Below are positions 32,009-38,204 of a stretch of DNA of 38,204 nucleotides, in pieces. Within the stretch, counting starts at the first letter, position 1; the number at the start of each line of letters is the position of its first letter. A program made the position numbers and the translations under genes. Source of the stretch: Teichococcus aestuarii (lineage in GTDB: Bacteria; Pseudomonadota; Alphaproteobacteria; Acetobacterales; Acetobacteraceae); contig NZ_PDOA01000027.1 in assembly GCF_003116135.1 (NCBI RefSeq), positions 1 through 38,204 of the forward strand, read 5' to 3'. The notes under the pieces were generated by a model. The model had not been told where the DNA came from. It did not search any database and saw only the letters and a program-made list of their open reading frames with translations.

Positions 32009-33381
32009 GGTCGTGTCCCACCGCGTGGTGTAGGAGGCGGCCGTCTGGATGAGGGCGGCCATCATGGTGTTCCTCGGTAAGGTTGGGTTGTCGAGACCTG
32101 GAACCTGAACCTTGGAGACCATGATGACCGACGAGAGGATTGCCCTTCGCGAGCTGCTGGAGAAGGGTTCTGACGCCACTTTCCTGCGGGAGATGATCGG
32201 CTTTGCCGCCCAGCGGCTGATGGAGCTGGAGGTGGGCGAGGCAACCGGCGCTGCGCATGGTGCGCGCTCCCCGGACCGGCTGGTACAGCGCAATGGCTAT
32301 CGGGAGCGGGACTGGCAAACGCGGGCCGGGACGGTGGAGCTGCGAATTCCGAAACTCAGGAAGGGCAGCTACTTCCCGGCCTTCCTGGAGCCCAGGAGGC
32401 TGGCGGAGAAGGCGCTCACGGCGGTGATCCAGGAGGCTTATGTCGGCGGCATCTCCACCCGCTCGGTGGACGACCTCGTCCGGGCCATGGGGATGGAGGG
32501 CATCTCCAAGAGCCAAGTCTCCCGGCTCTGCACCGAGATCGACGGCCGGGTGCAGGACTTCCTTGGCCGGCCGATCGAGGGCGACTGGCCCTATCTCTGG
32601 CTGGATGCCACCTACGTGAAGGTGCGGGAGGCCGGTCGCATCGTCTCGGTGGCCGTCACCATTGCGGTCGGCGTCAACAGCGACGGGCGCCGCGAGGTGC
32701 TGGGCATGGCGGTCGGCGCCTCCGAGGCGGAGACCTTCTGGACCGACTTCCTGCGCGGCTTGGCCCGGCGCGGCCTGCGCGGCGTCAGGCTGGTCGTCTC
32801 TGACGCCCATATGGGCCTCAAGGCCGCGGTGGCCAGGGTGCTCAGGTCCACCTGGCAGCACTGCCGCGTGCATTTCGGCCGCAACGCCGCCGCTCATGCG
32901 GGCAAGACCCAGCGCCGCATCGTCTCGGCCTGGATCGGCACCGCCTATGCCGAGGCCGATGCCGCCGCGGCCCACGCCCAGTGGCGCACCGTCGCCGACC
33001 AACTCCGCCCCAAGGTGCCGAAGCTCGCGGCCCTCATGGACGCCGCCGAGGATGACGTGCTGGCCTTCATGGACTTTCCCCGGGAACACAGGGCCAAGCT
33101 GCACAGCACCAATCCGATCGAGCGCCTCAACGGCGAGATCAAGCGTCGCACCGACGTCGTCGGCATCTTTCCCAACGAGGCTGCCATCACCAGGCTCGTC
33201 GGGGCACTGCTCCTCGAGCAGTCCGACGAATGGGCCACCCAGCGCTCCCGCTACATGACCCTGGAGACAATCGGCGCCGTGAGCGATACTGCCTCCGTCA
33301 GCCTGCCTGCCGCGGCCGCCTGACACTGCGGCTCAGTCCGCTGAGGAACACCGCTCCTACACCACGCGGTGGGACACGACC
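32009..33381 (+). mobile_element. IS256-family insertion sequence splitting the iteron array
   Basis: The element is 1373 bp with terminal inverted repeats beginning GGTCGTGTCCCACCGCGTGG at the left and the exact complement at the right; the match extends through TGTAGGAG. It is flanked by an 8-bp direct repeat. It lies inside the plasmid origin, between iterons 3 and 4. Confidence 0.93.
32121..33323 (+). CDS. IS256-family (mutator-type) transposase
   Basis: This protein of about 400 residues has an intact frame. The catalytic residues of the DDE core are visible: Asp in [12 protein letters not shown], Asp in [13 protein letters not shown], and Glu in [20 protein letters not shown]. The conserved [11 protein letters not shown] and [18 protein letters not shown] are typical of the family. 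GGAG precedes two tandem ATGs (32121 and 32124); either may be used. An intact frame plus perfect target duplication suggests recent activity. Confidence 0.93.
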   Translation: MMTDERIALRELLEKGSDATFLREMIGFAAQRLMELEVGEATGAAHGARSPDRLVQRNGYRERDWQTRAGTVELRIPKLRKGSYFPAFLEPRRLAEKALTAVIQEAYVGGISTRSVDDLVRAMGMEGISKSQVSRLCTEIDGRVQDFLGRPIEGDWPYLWLDATYVKVREAGRIVSVAVTIAVGVNSDGRREVLGMAVGASEAETFWTDFLRGLARRGLRGVRLVVSDAHMGLKAAVARVLRSTWQHCRVHFGRNAAAHAGKTQRRIVSAWIGTAYAEADAAAAHAQWRTVADQLRPKVPKLAALMDAAEDDVLAFMDFPREHRAKLHSTNPIERLNGEIKRRTDVVGIFPNEAAITRLVGALLLEQSDEWATQRSRYMTLETIGAVSDTASVSLPAAAA

Positions 33382-33391
33382 CTTGCCCTCC

Positions 33392-33563
33392 GTCACCGAT
33401 TGCACGTGATCGGCTTGTGGTCAGCCAAGGCTGTACTTGTGGCGGCACCGATTGCACATGGATAGGAATAGCTATCCTGGATCGCTCTGGAGGCCCGTCA
33501 CCGATTGCACACAGCCCGATGCCTCTCAGATGAGGTCCGGGCCGGGAGCGTCACCGATTGCAC
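33392..33563 (+). repeat. replication iterons, group 2 (four copies, 52-53-bp period)
   Basis: GTCACCGATTGCAC occurs at 33392-33405, 33497-33510 and 33550-33563, with a G-for-T variant (GGCACCGATTGCAC) at 33444-33457. Starts are 52, 53 and 53 bases apart. The last copy overlaps the 3' end of repA. Compared with group 1 they read GATTGCAC in place of GATTACAC. Confidence 0.75.
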
Positions 33564-34458
33564 GTGGCACCGATACCAGCAGCTTCCTGACAGGCGGCTG
33601 CGAGTGGGTCAGGGTTATGCCCCCGCCGTCCGTTTCCAGCCGTGCCTCCGGGTAAACCGCCTTCACCTCGGCCAACTGGCGCAGGAAGAAGGCCCTAAAC
33701 TGCCTGATCTGGGCATATCCCAGCCCGAACTGCTCATGCAGGGCCGCCCACGGCACGAACTGCGGCTTGCTTTCGGGGATGCGGTGGAGCCGCTGGGCCA
33801 GCCAGCAATACACATCCAGCGCCAAGGCGGAATCCCTGAGCGCTGATATCGCCCGCTCATCCAGCGGCACGGCATGGCGGGTCAGGCTCTCGTAATAGTC
33901 GAGGCTGAGCTTCAGAGTGGACGGCCATAGCACTCGCTGGCTCTGGTCCTTGTCGAACCAGAGATTGAAAGCTCCTACCACCTTCGTATCGACTTGCAGG
34001 GCATGATCGCCGTTCACGATGCCCATGCGGAAGGTGGCGGCTGCCAAGGCGGAGAGCTGGGCCTTCAGCATGCGGACCTGCCGCCCGTCCTGCGTCTTTC
34101 CCATCAGCCGCCGGAAAAAGGCGGTCATGCTGTCCTCTACCGGGATGATGGGCGACTGACGCCGCACTGCTTCCCCGTTCAGGTGCATCAGCAGCAGCCG
34201 CGCTTTCGGGCCGTAGGGCAGCGGGAGCTGGCTATAGCGGCTCGTCTTGGGGTCCAGAACCTCCCCAGCCTGTACCAGAAGCGTGGCGCGTCCCTGGCGC
34301 TTCTCCCAGCGCAGCACACCCTCCGGTGGCTTCGCGGCAGGCAGAGAGGTCTGGCACAGGATGGAGTGCTGATAGGCAATATCGTCCGGTTCGCCGTCCC
34401 GAATGTCAGCGGCGGCCTCCATCAACCGCTTCTGGAGCAGGCTAAGGCCGTCCGTCAT
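33526..34458 (-). CDS. repA: plasmid replication initiator RepA (RepA_C family)
   Basis: This 310-residue protein starts at ATG 34458 after GGTGGGT; the frame upstream of that ATG is not convincing. Landmarks of this initiator family are LPLPYGPKARLLLMHLNGEA, SPIIPVEDSMTAFFRRLMG, and a second winged-helix-like part with LDVYCWLAQRLHRI, PQFVPWAALHEQFG and IRQFRAFFLRQLAEV. It would bind the iterons and open the origin. Unusually, the iterons lie downstream of the gene and the last one is within its coding end (RAIGDA codons). Confidence 0.9.
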   Translation of the reverse strand: MTDGLSLLQKRLMEAAADIRDGEPDDIAYQHSILCQTSLPAAKPPEGVLRWEKRQGRATLLVQAGEVLDPKTSRYSQLPLPYGPKARLLLMHLNGEAVRRQSPIIPVEDSMTAFFRRLMGKTQDGRQVRMLKAQLSALAAATFRMGIVNGDHALQVDTKVVGAFNLWFDKDQSQRVLWPSTLKLSLDYYESLTRHAVPLDERAISALRDSALALDVYCWLAQRLHRIPESKPQFVPWAALHEQFGLGYAQIRQFRAFFLRQLAEVKAVYPEARLETDGGGITLTHSQPPVRKLLVSVPRAIGDAPGPDLI

Positions 34459-34725
34459 TCTACCCACCCCTCTTTTGCCCCGATTTCCGCCAAGGCGTTC
34501 TGGGGTGCGCCGTGGCCGAATCGTTATAGCGCAGCTACTTGATAGCGTAGAGTGAGGCATAGGCATTTGGCGAAGCAACCGCCCGAACGCGGACGCACGG
34601 AAACAAAGAGGGAGGGGTTAACTCCCTGTTGGAAAAGTTTCCCAGGTCGGTGGCTATCACCCCTCAAGGGAGGCGGCCCTTCACGGAGCGCGAGGCTCCA
34701 TTCTGTGCCGTCCTCGCAGCTCGGA
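34459..34725. promoter_or_regulatory. repA upstream region
   Basis: This 267-base gap between divergently placed starts and ends holds two direct repeats, ATAGCGCAG (34526-34534) and ATAGCGTAG (34542-34550), overlapping a TATAAC-like -10 for repA on the minus strand. They are plausible autorepressor sites. No convincing -35 was found, and nothing else was recognised. Confidence 0.3.
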
Positions 34726-35358
34726 TCAGCCGATCTGAAGCAGGCCGACTTCCGGACCCTTAGAGCCTTGCACCACTTGCATCCGGACGACCTGGCCTTC
34801 CTGGAGCATGGAGGCGCCCGCTCGCTCCAGGGCCGTCGCATGAACGAAGACGTCCTTGCCCCCATCCTGCGGGCTGATGAAGCCAAACCCCTTGTCGGGA
34901 TTGTACCACTTCACAGTGCCCATCATTTCAACCGCGGAACTCAGATCAACGGTCCGCCGCGCTTCCCGTGGCCGTGCCGGCCGAGTGTGGGAAGCGTCAC
35001 GCTGCGGCGCCACTGGGCTGGCCGTGCTCTCGTCCAGGGACAGGACTTGGTCGACTTGCAGCCCTTTCTGTCCCTGCCCCACCCGCACCTGCATCGACGC
35101 ACCGGGGCTGACAGCCTGGACGCCGGAAGCCTGCAGAGTGTTGGCATGGAGAAAGGCGTCGCCCGATCCATCGGCCAGTTCAACGAAGCCGAAACCCTTC
35201 TCGACATTGTACCACTTCACCGTGGCCCTCAGCTCGGGCGTGGCAAAGGCGCCGCCAAAGCTTGGTAGGGAAGGAAAGCTCGGACGACCGGAGTAATCGT
35301 CATCATCGAAGCCACGGCGGCGGGAAGGTCGCTGGCGGTCGTTCCGAGGAGGTGACAT
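34726..35358 (-). CDS. double cold-shock-domain protein
   Basis: This 210-residue protein starts at ATG 35358; a longer open frame to 35568 lacks credible coding character. A basic/acidic Arg-Asp-rich N-terminus (RRRGFDDDDY) precedes two cold-shock domains, at about residues 43-108 (TVKWYNVEKGFGFVELADG, DAFLH) and 146-210 (TVKWYNPDKGFGFISPQDGG, DVFVH). Both RNP1 (KGFGF) and RNP2 motifs are intact. Tandem-CSD proteins of alphaproteobacteria bind single-stranded RNA or DNA. Presence on a plasmid suggests a role in stress response or establishment, but this is inference. Confidence 0.92.
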   Translation of the reverse strand: MSPPRNDRQRPSRRRGFDDDDYSGRPSFPSLPSFGGAFATPELRATVKWYNVEKGFGFVELADGSGDAFLHANTLQASGVQAVSPGASMQVRVGQGQKGLQVDQVLSLDESTASPVAPQRDASHTRPARPREARRTVDLSSAVEMMGTVKWYNPDKGFGFISPQDGGKDVFVHATALERAGASMLQEGQVVRMQVVQGSKGPEVGLLQIG

Positions 35359-35995
35359 GGAAGGCACTTTCGGCTGTGAACTCAGGGAGGCGGATATCGT
35401 CTCATCGTAGCCTATCTGCCTAACCATATCGATGCCGATAGACTTGCGTCGAAGGGCTGGAGAGGTAGTGGGTCGGCCAACCGCAGCATCCTGACTGATG
35501 CGGGCCTGGATGTCGGTCGGTGGACCTGCGGCAGCCTGGCACGTCAAGAACGTTCGGAGACGCAGCAATGCGGCAATTAACTACCTCACAGCTTTATGCA
35601 CGATAAATAAGATTTATCGTGTCTGACTTTTCGCTAAGCGCCTGGACTTCCCCAGGAGAAGTGGAGAGCGCTCAGGTAAGTTCATGATCACCTGGAGGCC
35701 ACCGGCCTCGATCAGGCGGGAGGTGGCGCTGCGTAGCAAACCGCCGCGTTCCTGGTGGTCCCAGCATCTACCATTCTCTGCTTGTCCCGGGTGCCGGCCT
35801 GCGCCAGCCGGAAGAGGCTAGCGATGACCTAGCGAACCAGGACGCCCTTTTCCGGCGGCTTTAGCAACCAAATCGGCCTCCTCGAACGGTCACCGCAGGA
35901 CCAGACGGTACAAGCTGTGTCAGCCATACCCGCATCTTCTACTCCTGCAGCTTATGCCACCTTGAAACATATGGCATCACAGGCCATAGTGACAC
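35359..35995. other. intergenic region without recognisable gene
   Basis: This 637-base gap shows no convincing coding frame. A minus-strand stretch (GLLRSATSRLIEAGGLQVIM, then NLPERSPLLLG) might be debris of a lost gene. It contains the inverted repeat at 35599-35621. Confidence 0.4.
35599..35621. repeat. AT-rich 9-bp inverted repeat
   Basis: CACGATAAA (35599-35607) and TTTATCGTG (35613-35621) form a perfect inverted repeat around TAAGA. It stands out against the GC-rich background. No T-run follows, so an operator or recombination site is as likely as a terminator. Confidence 0.5.
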
Positions 35996-36283
35996 ATGGA
36001 TGCCATTCGCCTGCACGCCGAGAAGCTAGTGTTCGCGGACGGCGCGATCCGGGAGGAAGTCATCTGGCGCGTACCGTCGCCGGTGCCTCCCAGCGAGCAT
36101 GGCTACAAGTATCGACTGGTCTACGTGGTGAACGGAACCAGGGTCATCGGGTACGACAACGAGCGCGGCAAAGGCGATCATCGGCACCACCACGGAGCGG
36201 AGCATCCTTATCAGTTCCGTGGCTTGGCTGCCCTTCTGGACGACTTCCGCGCCGAGGTTGAGCAGGAAAGGAGCCAGGCATGA
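35996..36283 (+). CDS. TumE-like toxin (DUF6516 family)
   Basis: This 95-residue protein has the family pattern: an opening HAEKLVFADGAIREEVIWRV, then PSPVPPSEHGYKYRLVYVVN, GYDNERGKGDHRHHHGAE and a final YQFRGLAALLDDFRAEV. The His-rich GKGDHRHHHG motif is the likely active centre. It is followed with an ATGA overlap by a winged-helix gene, as expected for a toxin-antitoxin pair that stabilises the plasmid. The biochemical target is not known to me. Confidence 0.8.
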   Translation: MDAIRLHAEKLVFADGAIREEVIWRVPSPVPPSEHGYKYRLVYVVNGTRVIGYDNERGKGDHRHHHGAEHPYQFRGLAALLDDFRAEVEQERSQA

Positions 36284-36663
36284 GCAAGGTGACCATTCAT
36301 TTCGCGGTCGATCGCCAGAGGGCTGATCATGACAGCCTCGCGCGCCTGCTGGAGGCGGACGCCCGCTACAACCGCGGGGAAGAGGTCGAGGCCGAGGACC
36401 ACGTCACGTTCGAGTCGTTCGAGATGCTGCTCAGCGCACTGTCTCCCAAGCGTCTGGAATTGCTCCGTCACCTGCACCAGCATCCAGCGCGCAGCACCAA
36501 GGCCCTGGCCGAAGCGATCGACCGCGACTATCGCCGTGTGCATGACGATGTTGCGGCTCTGGCGCAGATTGGGCTGATCGAGCGGGATGGCACAGCGCTG
36601 CGGGCACCGCATGATGAGATCGCCTTCGCGCTCTCCCTCAGTGCACCGGCTAAGGCTGCATGA
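36280..36663 (+). CDS. winged-helix antitoxin partner (MarR-like)
   Basis: This 127-residue protein has an N-terminal segment ending HVTFESFEMLLSAL that probably contacts the toxin. A winged-helix domain follows (SPKRLELLRHLHQHPARSTK, ALAEAIDRDYRRVHDDVAAL, GLIERDG). The pattern matches DNA-binding antitoxins found beside TumE/DUF6516 toxins. It overlaps the toxin gene by four bases and presumably represses the pair. Confidence 0.8.
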   Translation: MSKVTIHFAVDRQRADHDSLARLLEADARYNRGEEVEAEDHVTFESFEMLLSALSPKRLELLRHLHQHPARSTKALAEAIDRDYRRVHDDVAALAQIGLIERDGTALRAPHDEIAFALSLSAPAKAA

Positions 36664-36672
36664 TGACAGCAA

Positions 36673-36692
36673 AGGCGCCAAAGCTGGCGCCT
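36673..36692 (+). terminator. hairpin after the toxin-antitoxin pair
   Basis: AGGCGCC (36673-36679) and GGCGCCT (36686-36692) form a 7-bp stem with loop AAAGCT, ten bases after the antitoxin stop. There is no strong T-run, so terminator activity is only possible. Confidence 0.4.
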
Positions 36693-36712
36693 ACCAGCTC
36701 ACATTGTTTCCA

Positions 36713-36757
36713 CCAGCATCGACACCACTCACCTCAGGTGAGCCGCGTCGATGCTGG
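36713..36757. repeat. interrupted inverted repeat (long hairpin)
   Basis: The outer arms CCAGCATCGAC (36713-36723) and GTCGATGCTGG (36747-36757) are perfect. Inner arms CTCACCT (36728-36734) and AGGTGAG (36736-36742) are also perfect, separated by 4-base unpaired segments. It could form a 45-base hairpin or be a protein-binding site. Confidence 0.55.
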
Positions 36758-36807
36758 CTGTTGCCAGTAGATCCTAGGTTCGTAGCGAAAGGCTTGAGGG
36801 CTTCCAG

Positions 36808-36945
36808 ATGAGCGTGATGGATGGTTCCAGTGAAGCCACTCCCGAGGCAAGCGAAGCCACCTCAGATCTGCCCCTGGCTGCCCCACAGCCGCCACCTGTC
36901 CTCATCAGGGCTTCGCTACAGCCATCCATTAACCTAGCGTGTTGA
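36808..36945 (+). pseudogene. small reading frame truncated by the IS21-family element
   Basis: An ATG after GAGGG opens a frame of 45 codons beginning MSVMDGSSEATPEASEATSD and running PVLIRASLQPSINLA. It then enters the IS21 end, whose first bases supply the stop. It looks like the N-terminus of a disrupted gene. The family is not recognised. Confidence 0.4.
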
Positions 36946-37019
36946 TTGCCACTGAGACCTGACCCGGGGTTGCCACGAGGATCTGACCCGGGTTGTGGAT
37001 GCGGGGTTTTCAGATCTCG

Positions 37020-37802
37020 TCAGGTCGGCTGTGGTTTCCTTTCGCGATGGGCCTGGGTGGCGGAGCTGTTCCTGAAGCGGAAGCTGTCGTTGCCGGTCTC
37101 CAGGATGTGGCAGTGGTGGGTGAGCCGGTCGAGGAGCGCGGTGGTCATCTTGGCATCTCCGAAGATCGCCGCCCATTCACTGAAACTGAGGTTGGTGGTG
37201 ATGATGACGCTGGTCTGCTCGTAGAGCTTGCTGAGCAGGTGAAACAGCAGGGCACCGCCTGAGGCGCTGAACGGCAGGTAGCCCAGTTCGTCGAGGATCA
37301 GCAGGTCGGCATGGAGCAGGCGGGCCGCGATCTGCCCGGCCTTCCCGGCGGCTTTCTCCTGCTCGAGCATGTTGACCAGCTCCACCGTGGAGAAGAACCG
37401 CACGCGCTTGCGGTGATGCTCGACCGCCTGAACGCCGAGCGCGGTGGCCACATGGGTTTTGCCGGTACCTGGTCCACCGACCAGTACGACGTTGTCGGCG
37501 CTATCCATGAAGGCACCGGCGTGAAGCTGGCGCACCAGGGCTTCATTGAGCTGGCTACCAGAGAAGTCGAAGCCTGTCAGATCCTTGTAGGTGGGGAAGC
37601 GTGCGGCCTTGAGCTGGTAGGCGATGGAGCGGACCTCGCGCTCGGCGATCTCGGCCTTGAGCAGCTGCGACAAGATGGGGATCGCGCTTTGGAAGGCAGG
37701 CGCGCCCTGTTCGGTGAGTTCGGCTGCGGCCTGTGCCATGCCGTGCATCTTGAGGCTGCGCAGCATGATGGTGATGGCGGCGGCCGCCGGGTCATGACGC
37801 AT
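37020..37802 (-). CDS. istB: IS21-family helper ATPase IstB
   Basis: This 260-residue AAA+ protein has Walker A GGPGTGKT (109-116), Walker [13 protein letters not shown], and sensor region [17 protein letters not shown], plus the usual N-terminal [21 protein letters not shown] 37802 lies 11 bases inside the end of istA, as is usual for the pair. It selects target DNA and activates the transposase. Confidence 0.95.
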   Translation of the reverse strand: MRHDPAAAAITIMLRSLKMHGMAQAAAELTEQGAPAFQSAIPILSQLLKAEIAEREVRSIAYQLKAARFPTYKDLTGFDFSGSQLNEALVRQLHAGAFMDSADNVVLVGGPGTGKTHVATALGVQAVEHHRKRVRFFSTVELVNMLEQEKAAGKAGQIAARLLHADLLILDELGYLPFSASGGALLFHLLSKLYEQTSVIITTNLSFSEWAAIFGDAKMTTALLDRLTHHCHILETGNDSFRFRNSSATQAHRERKPQPT

Positions 37803-38204
37803 GGCGACCTCCCTGCCTCGGGCGCAGGCTGTCGTAGCGGGCGACGTTGGCCTTGGGCTCCTGCGCCAGCACGAGGGCCTGGGGCGCCTCGATCGGCGGC
37901 ACCTGGGGGGCTGTGCCATCGGTCAGCCGGTGCAGCAGGTTCAGGATGTGTGTCTTGCTGGCGACCCCGGCCTGCAGCGCCATCTCCACGGCGACCAGCA
38001 CAGCCTGCTCGTCATGCTGCAGCACCAGGGAAAGGATCTCCACCATCTCCCGGTCGCCGCCGGACCTGCCGTGCAGTTGACGCTGCAGCTGCCGGAACGC
38101 CTCCGGCAGTTCGGCGAAGGGCGCGCCGTTGCGCAGGGCACCGGGCTTGCGCTGGACCACGGCCAGGTAGTGGCGCCAGTCGTAGACGGTCCGGCCCTGC
38201 CCGT
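37792..38204 (-). CDS. istA: IS21-family transposase IstA, C-terminal fragment
   Basis: The frame is open from the window edge ([20 protein letters not shown]) and ends [19 protein letters not shown]. The segment [20 protein letters not shown], then [20 protein letters not shown], is the typical IstA C-terminal region. The DDE core lies beyond the window. Confidence 0.92.
   Translation of the reverse strand, partial: GQGRTVYDWRHYLAVVQRKPGALRNGAPFAELPEAFRQLQRQLHGRSGGDREMVEILSLVLQHDEQAVLVAVEMALQAGVASKTHILNLLHRLTDGTAPQVPPIEAPQALVLAQEPKANVARYDSLRPRQGGRHAS

Larger units (their letters stand above)
32001..33389. repeat. 8-bp target-site duplication of the IS256-family element
   Basis: CTTGCCCT is present at 32001-32008 and again at 33382-33389, immediately outside the two IS ends. 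This is the expected duplication size for the family and shows a simple, probably recent insertion. Confidence 0.85.
36940..38204 (-). mobile_element. IS21-family insertion sequence (right part; continues past window)
   Basis: The end TGTTGATTGCC at 36940 is followed by short repeated terminal motifs, GAGACCTGACCCGGGG and GGATCTGACCCGGGTT. This is the multiple-terminal-repeat pattern typical of IS21 elements. istB and the 3' part of istA lie inside on the minus strand. The other end is outside the window. Confidence 0.85.

Noticed and set aside
31915-33563. CRISPR array as explanation for the repeated 14-mers
   Set aside because: The repeats are too short, the spacing falls in 23- and 52-base classes, there are no cas genes, and they are next to repA. 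Iterons explain them better.

Overview
The window looks like part of a large, high-GC conjugative plasmid (or integrated plasmid segment) from an alphaproteobacterium. Acetobacteraceae, for example a Roseomonas-like genus, is my best guess from GC-rich codon use, the style of the MobF relaxase and RepA proteins, and the many transport operons. The assignment is inferred from protein character only. No rRNA or tRNA gene was seen.

Layout. 1-227: C-terminus of a TraG/VirD4-type coupling protein. 438-6304: a phage-defence island. A minus-strand CapH-like HTH repressor and CapP-like HExxH peptidase stand divergent to a four-gene CBASS operon: CD-NTase, E2-like protein, HNH-SAVED nuclease (Cap5), and a second CD-NTase with a C-terminal AGS-C-like domain. 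Two cyclases in one operon is the most unusual feature here. 6694-12509: mobilisation region with a MobF/TrwC relaxase, a candidate oriT, and small conserved plasmid proteins including a ParA-like protein without a recognisable Walker lysine. 13155-17895: TonB receptor/binding protein/FecCD permease/ATPase operon for a metal chelate or corrinoid; the receptor is frameshifted and its 5' end is replaced by an insertion sequence.

17896-29655: two 1283-bp copies of one IS5-family element in opposite orientation (the second has a nonsense codon) bracket catabolic cargo. The cargo is a TctC-type binding protein with a LigI-like amidohydrolase, a TAXI-TRAP transporter, and a divergent histidine kinase/FixJ-type regulator pair that probably controls the transporter. 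Remnants of IS701-like and IS3 elements lie between them.

29861-34458: plasmid maintenance core. A parA/RHH-partner operon is bordered by 18-bp direct repeats and a 26-bp perfect palindrome. RepA has an iteron array that has been split by an IS256-family insertion with a clear 8-bp target duplication. 34726-36663: a double cold-shock-domain protein and a TumE-like toxin/winged-helix antitoxin pair. 36940-end: an IS21-family element (istB and partial istA) that truncates a small reading frame.

How it fits together: replication, partition, TA and conjugation modules carry a defence island, placed between the converging 3' ends of the coupling-protein and relaxase genes, and nutrient-uptake cargo. 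The cargo half has been reshaped by several IS families.
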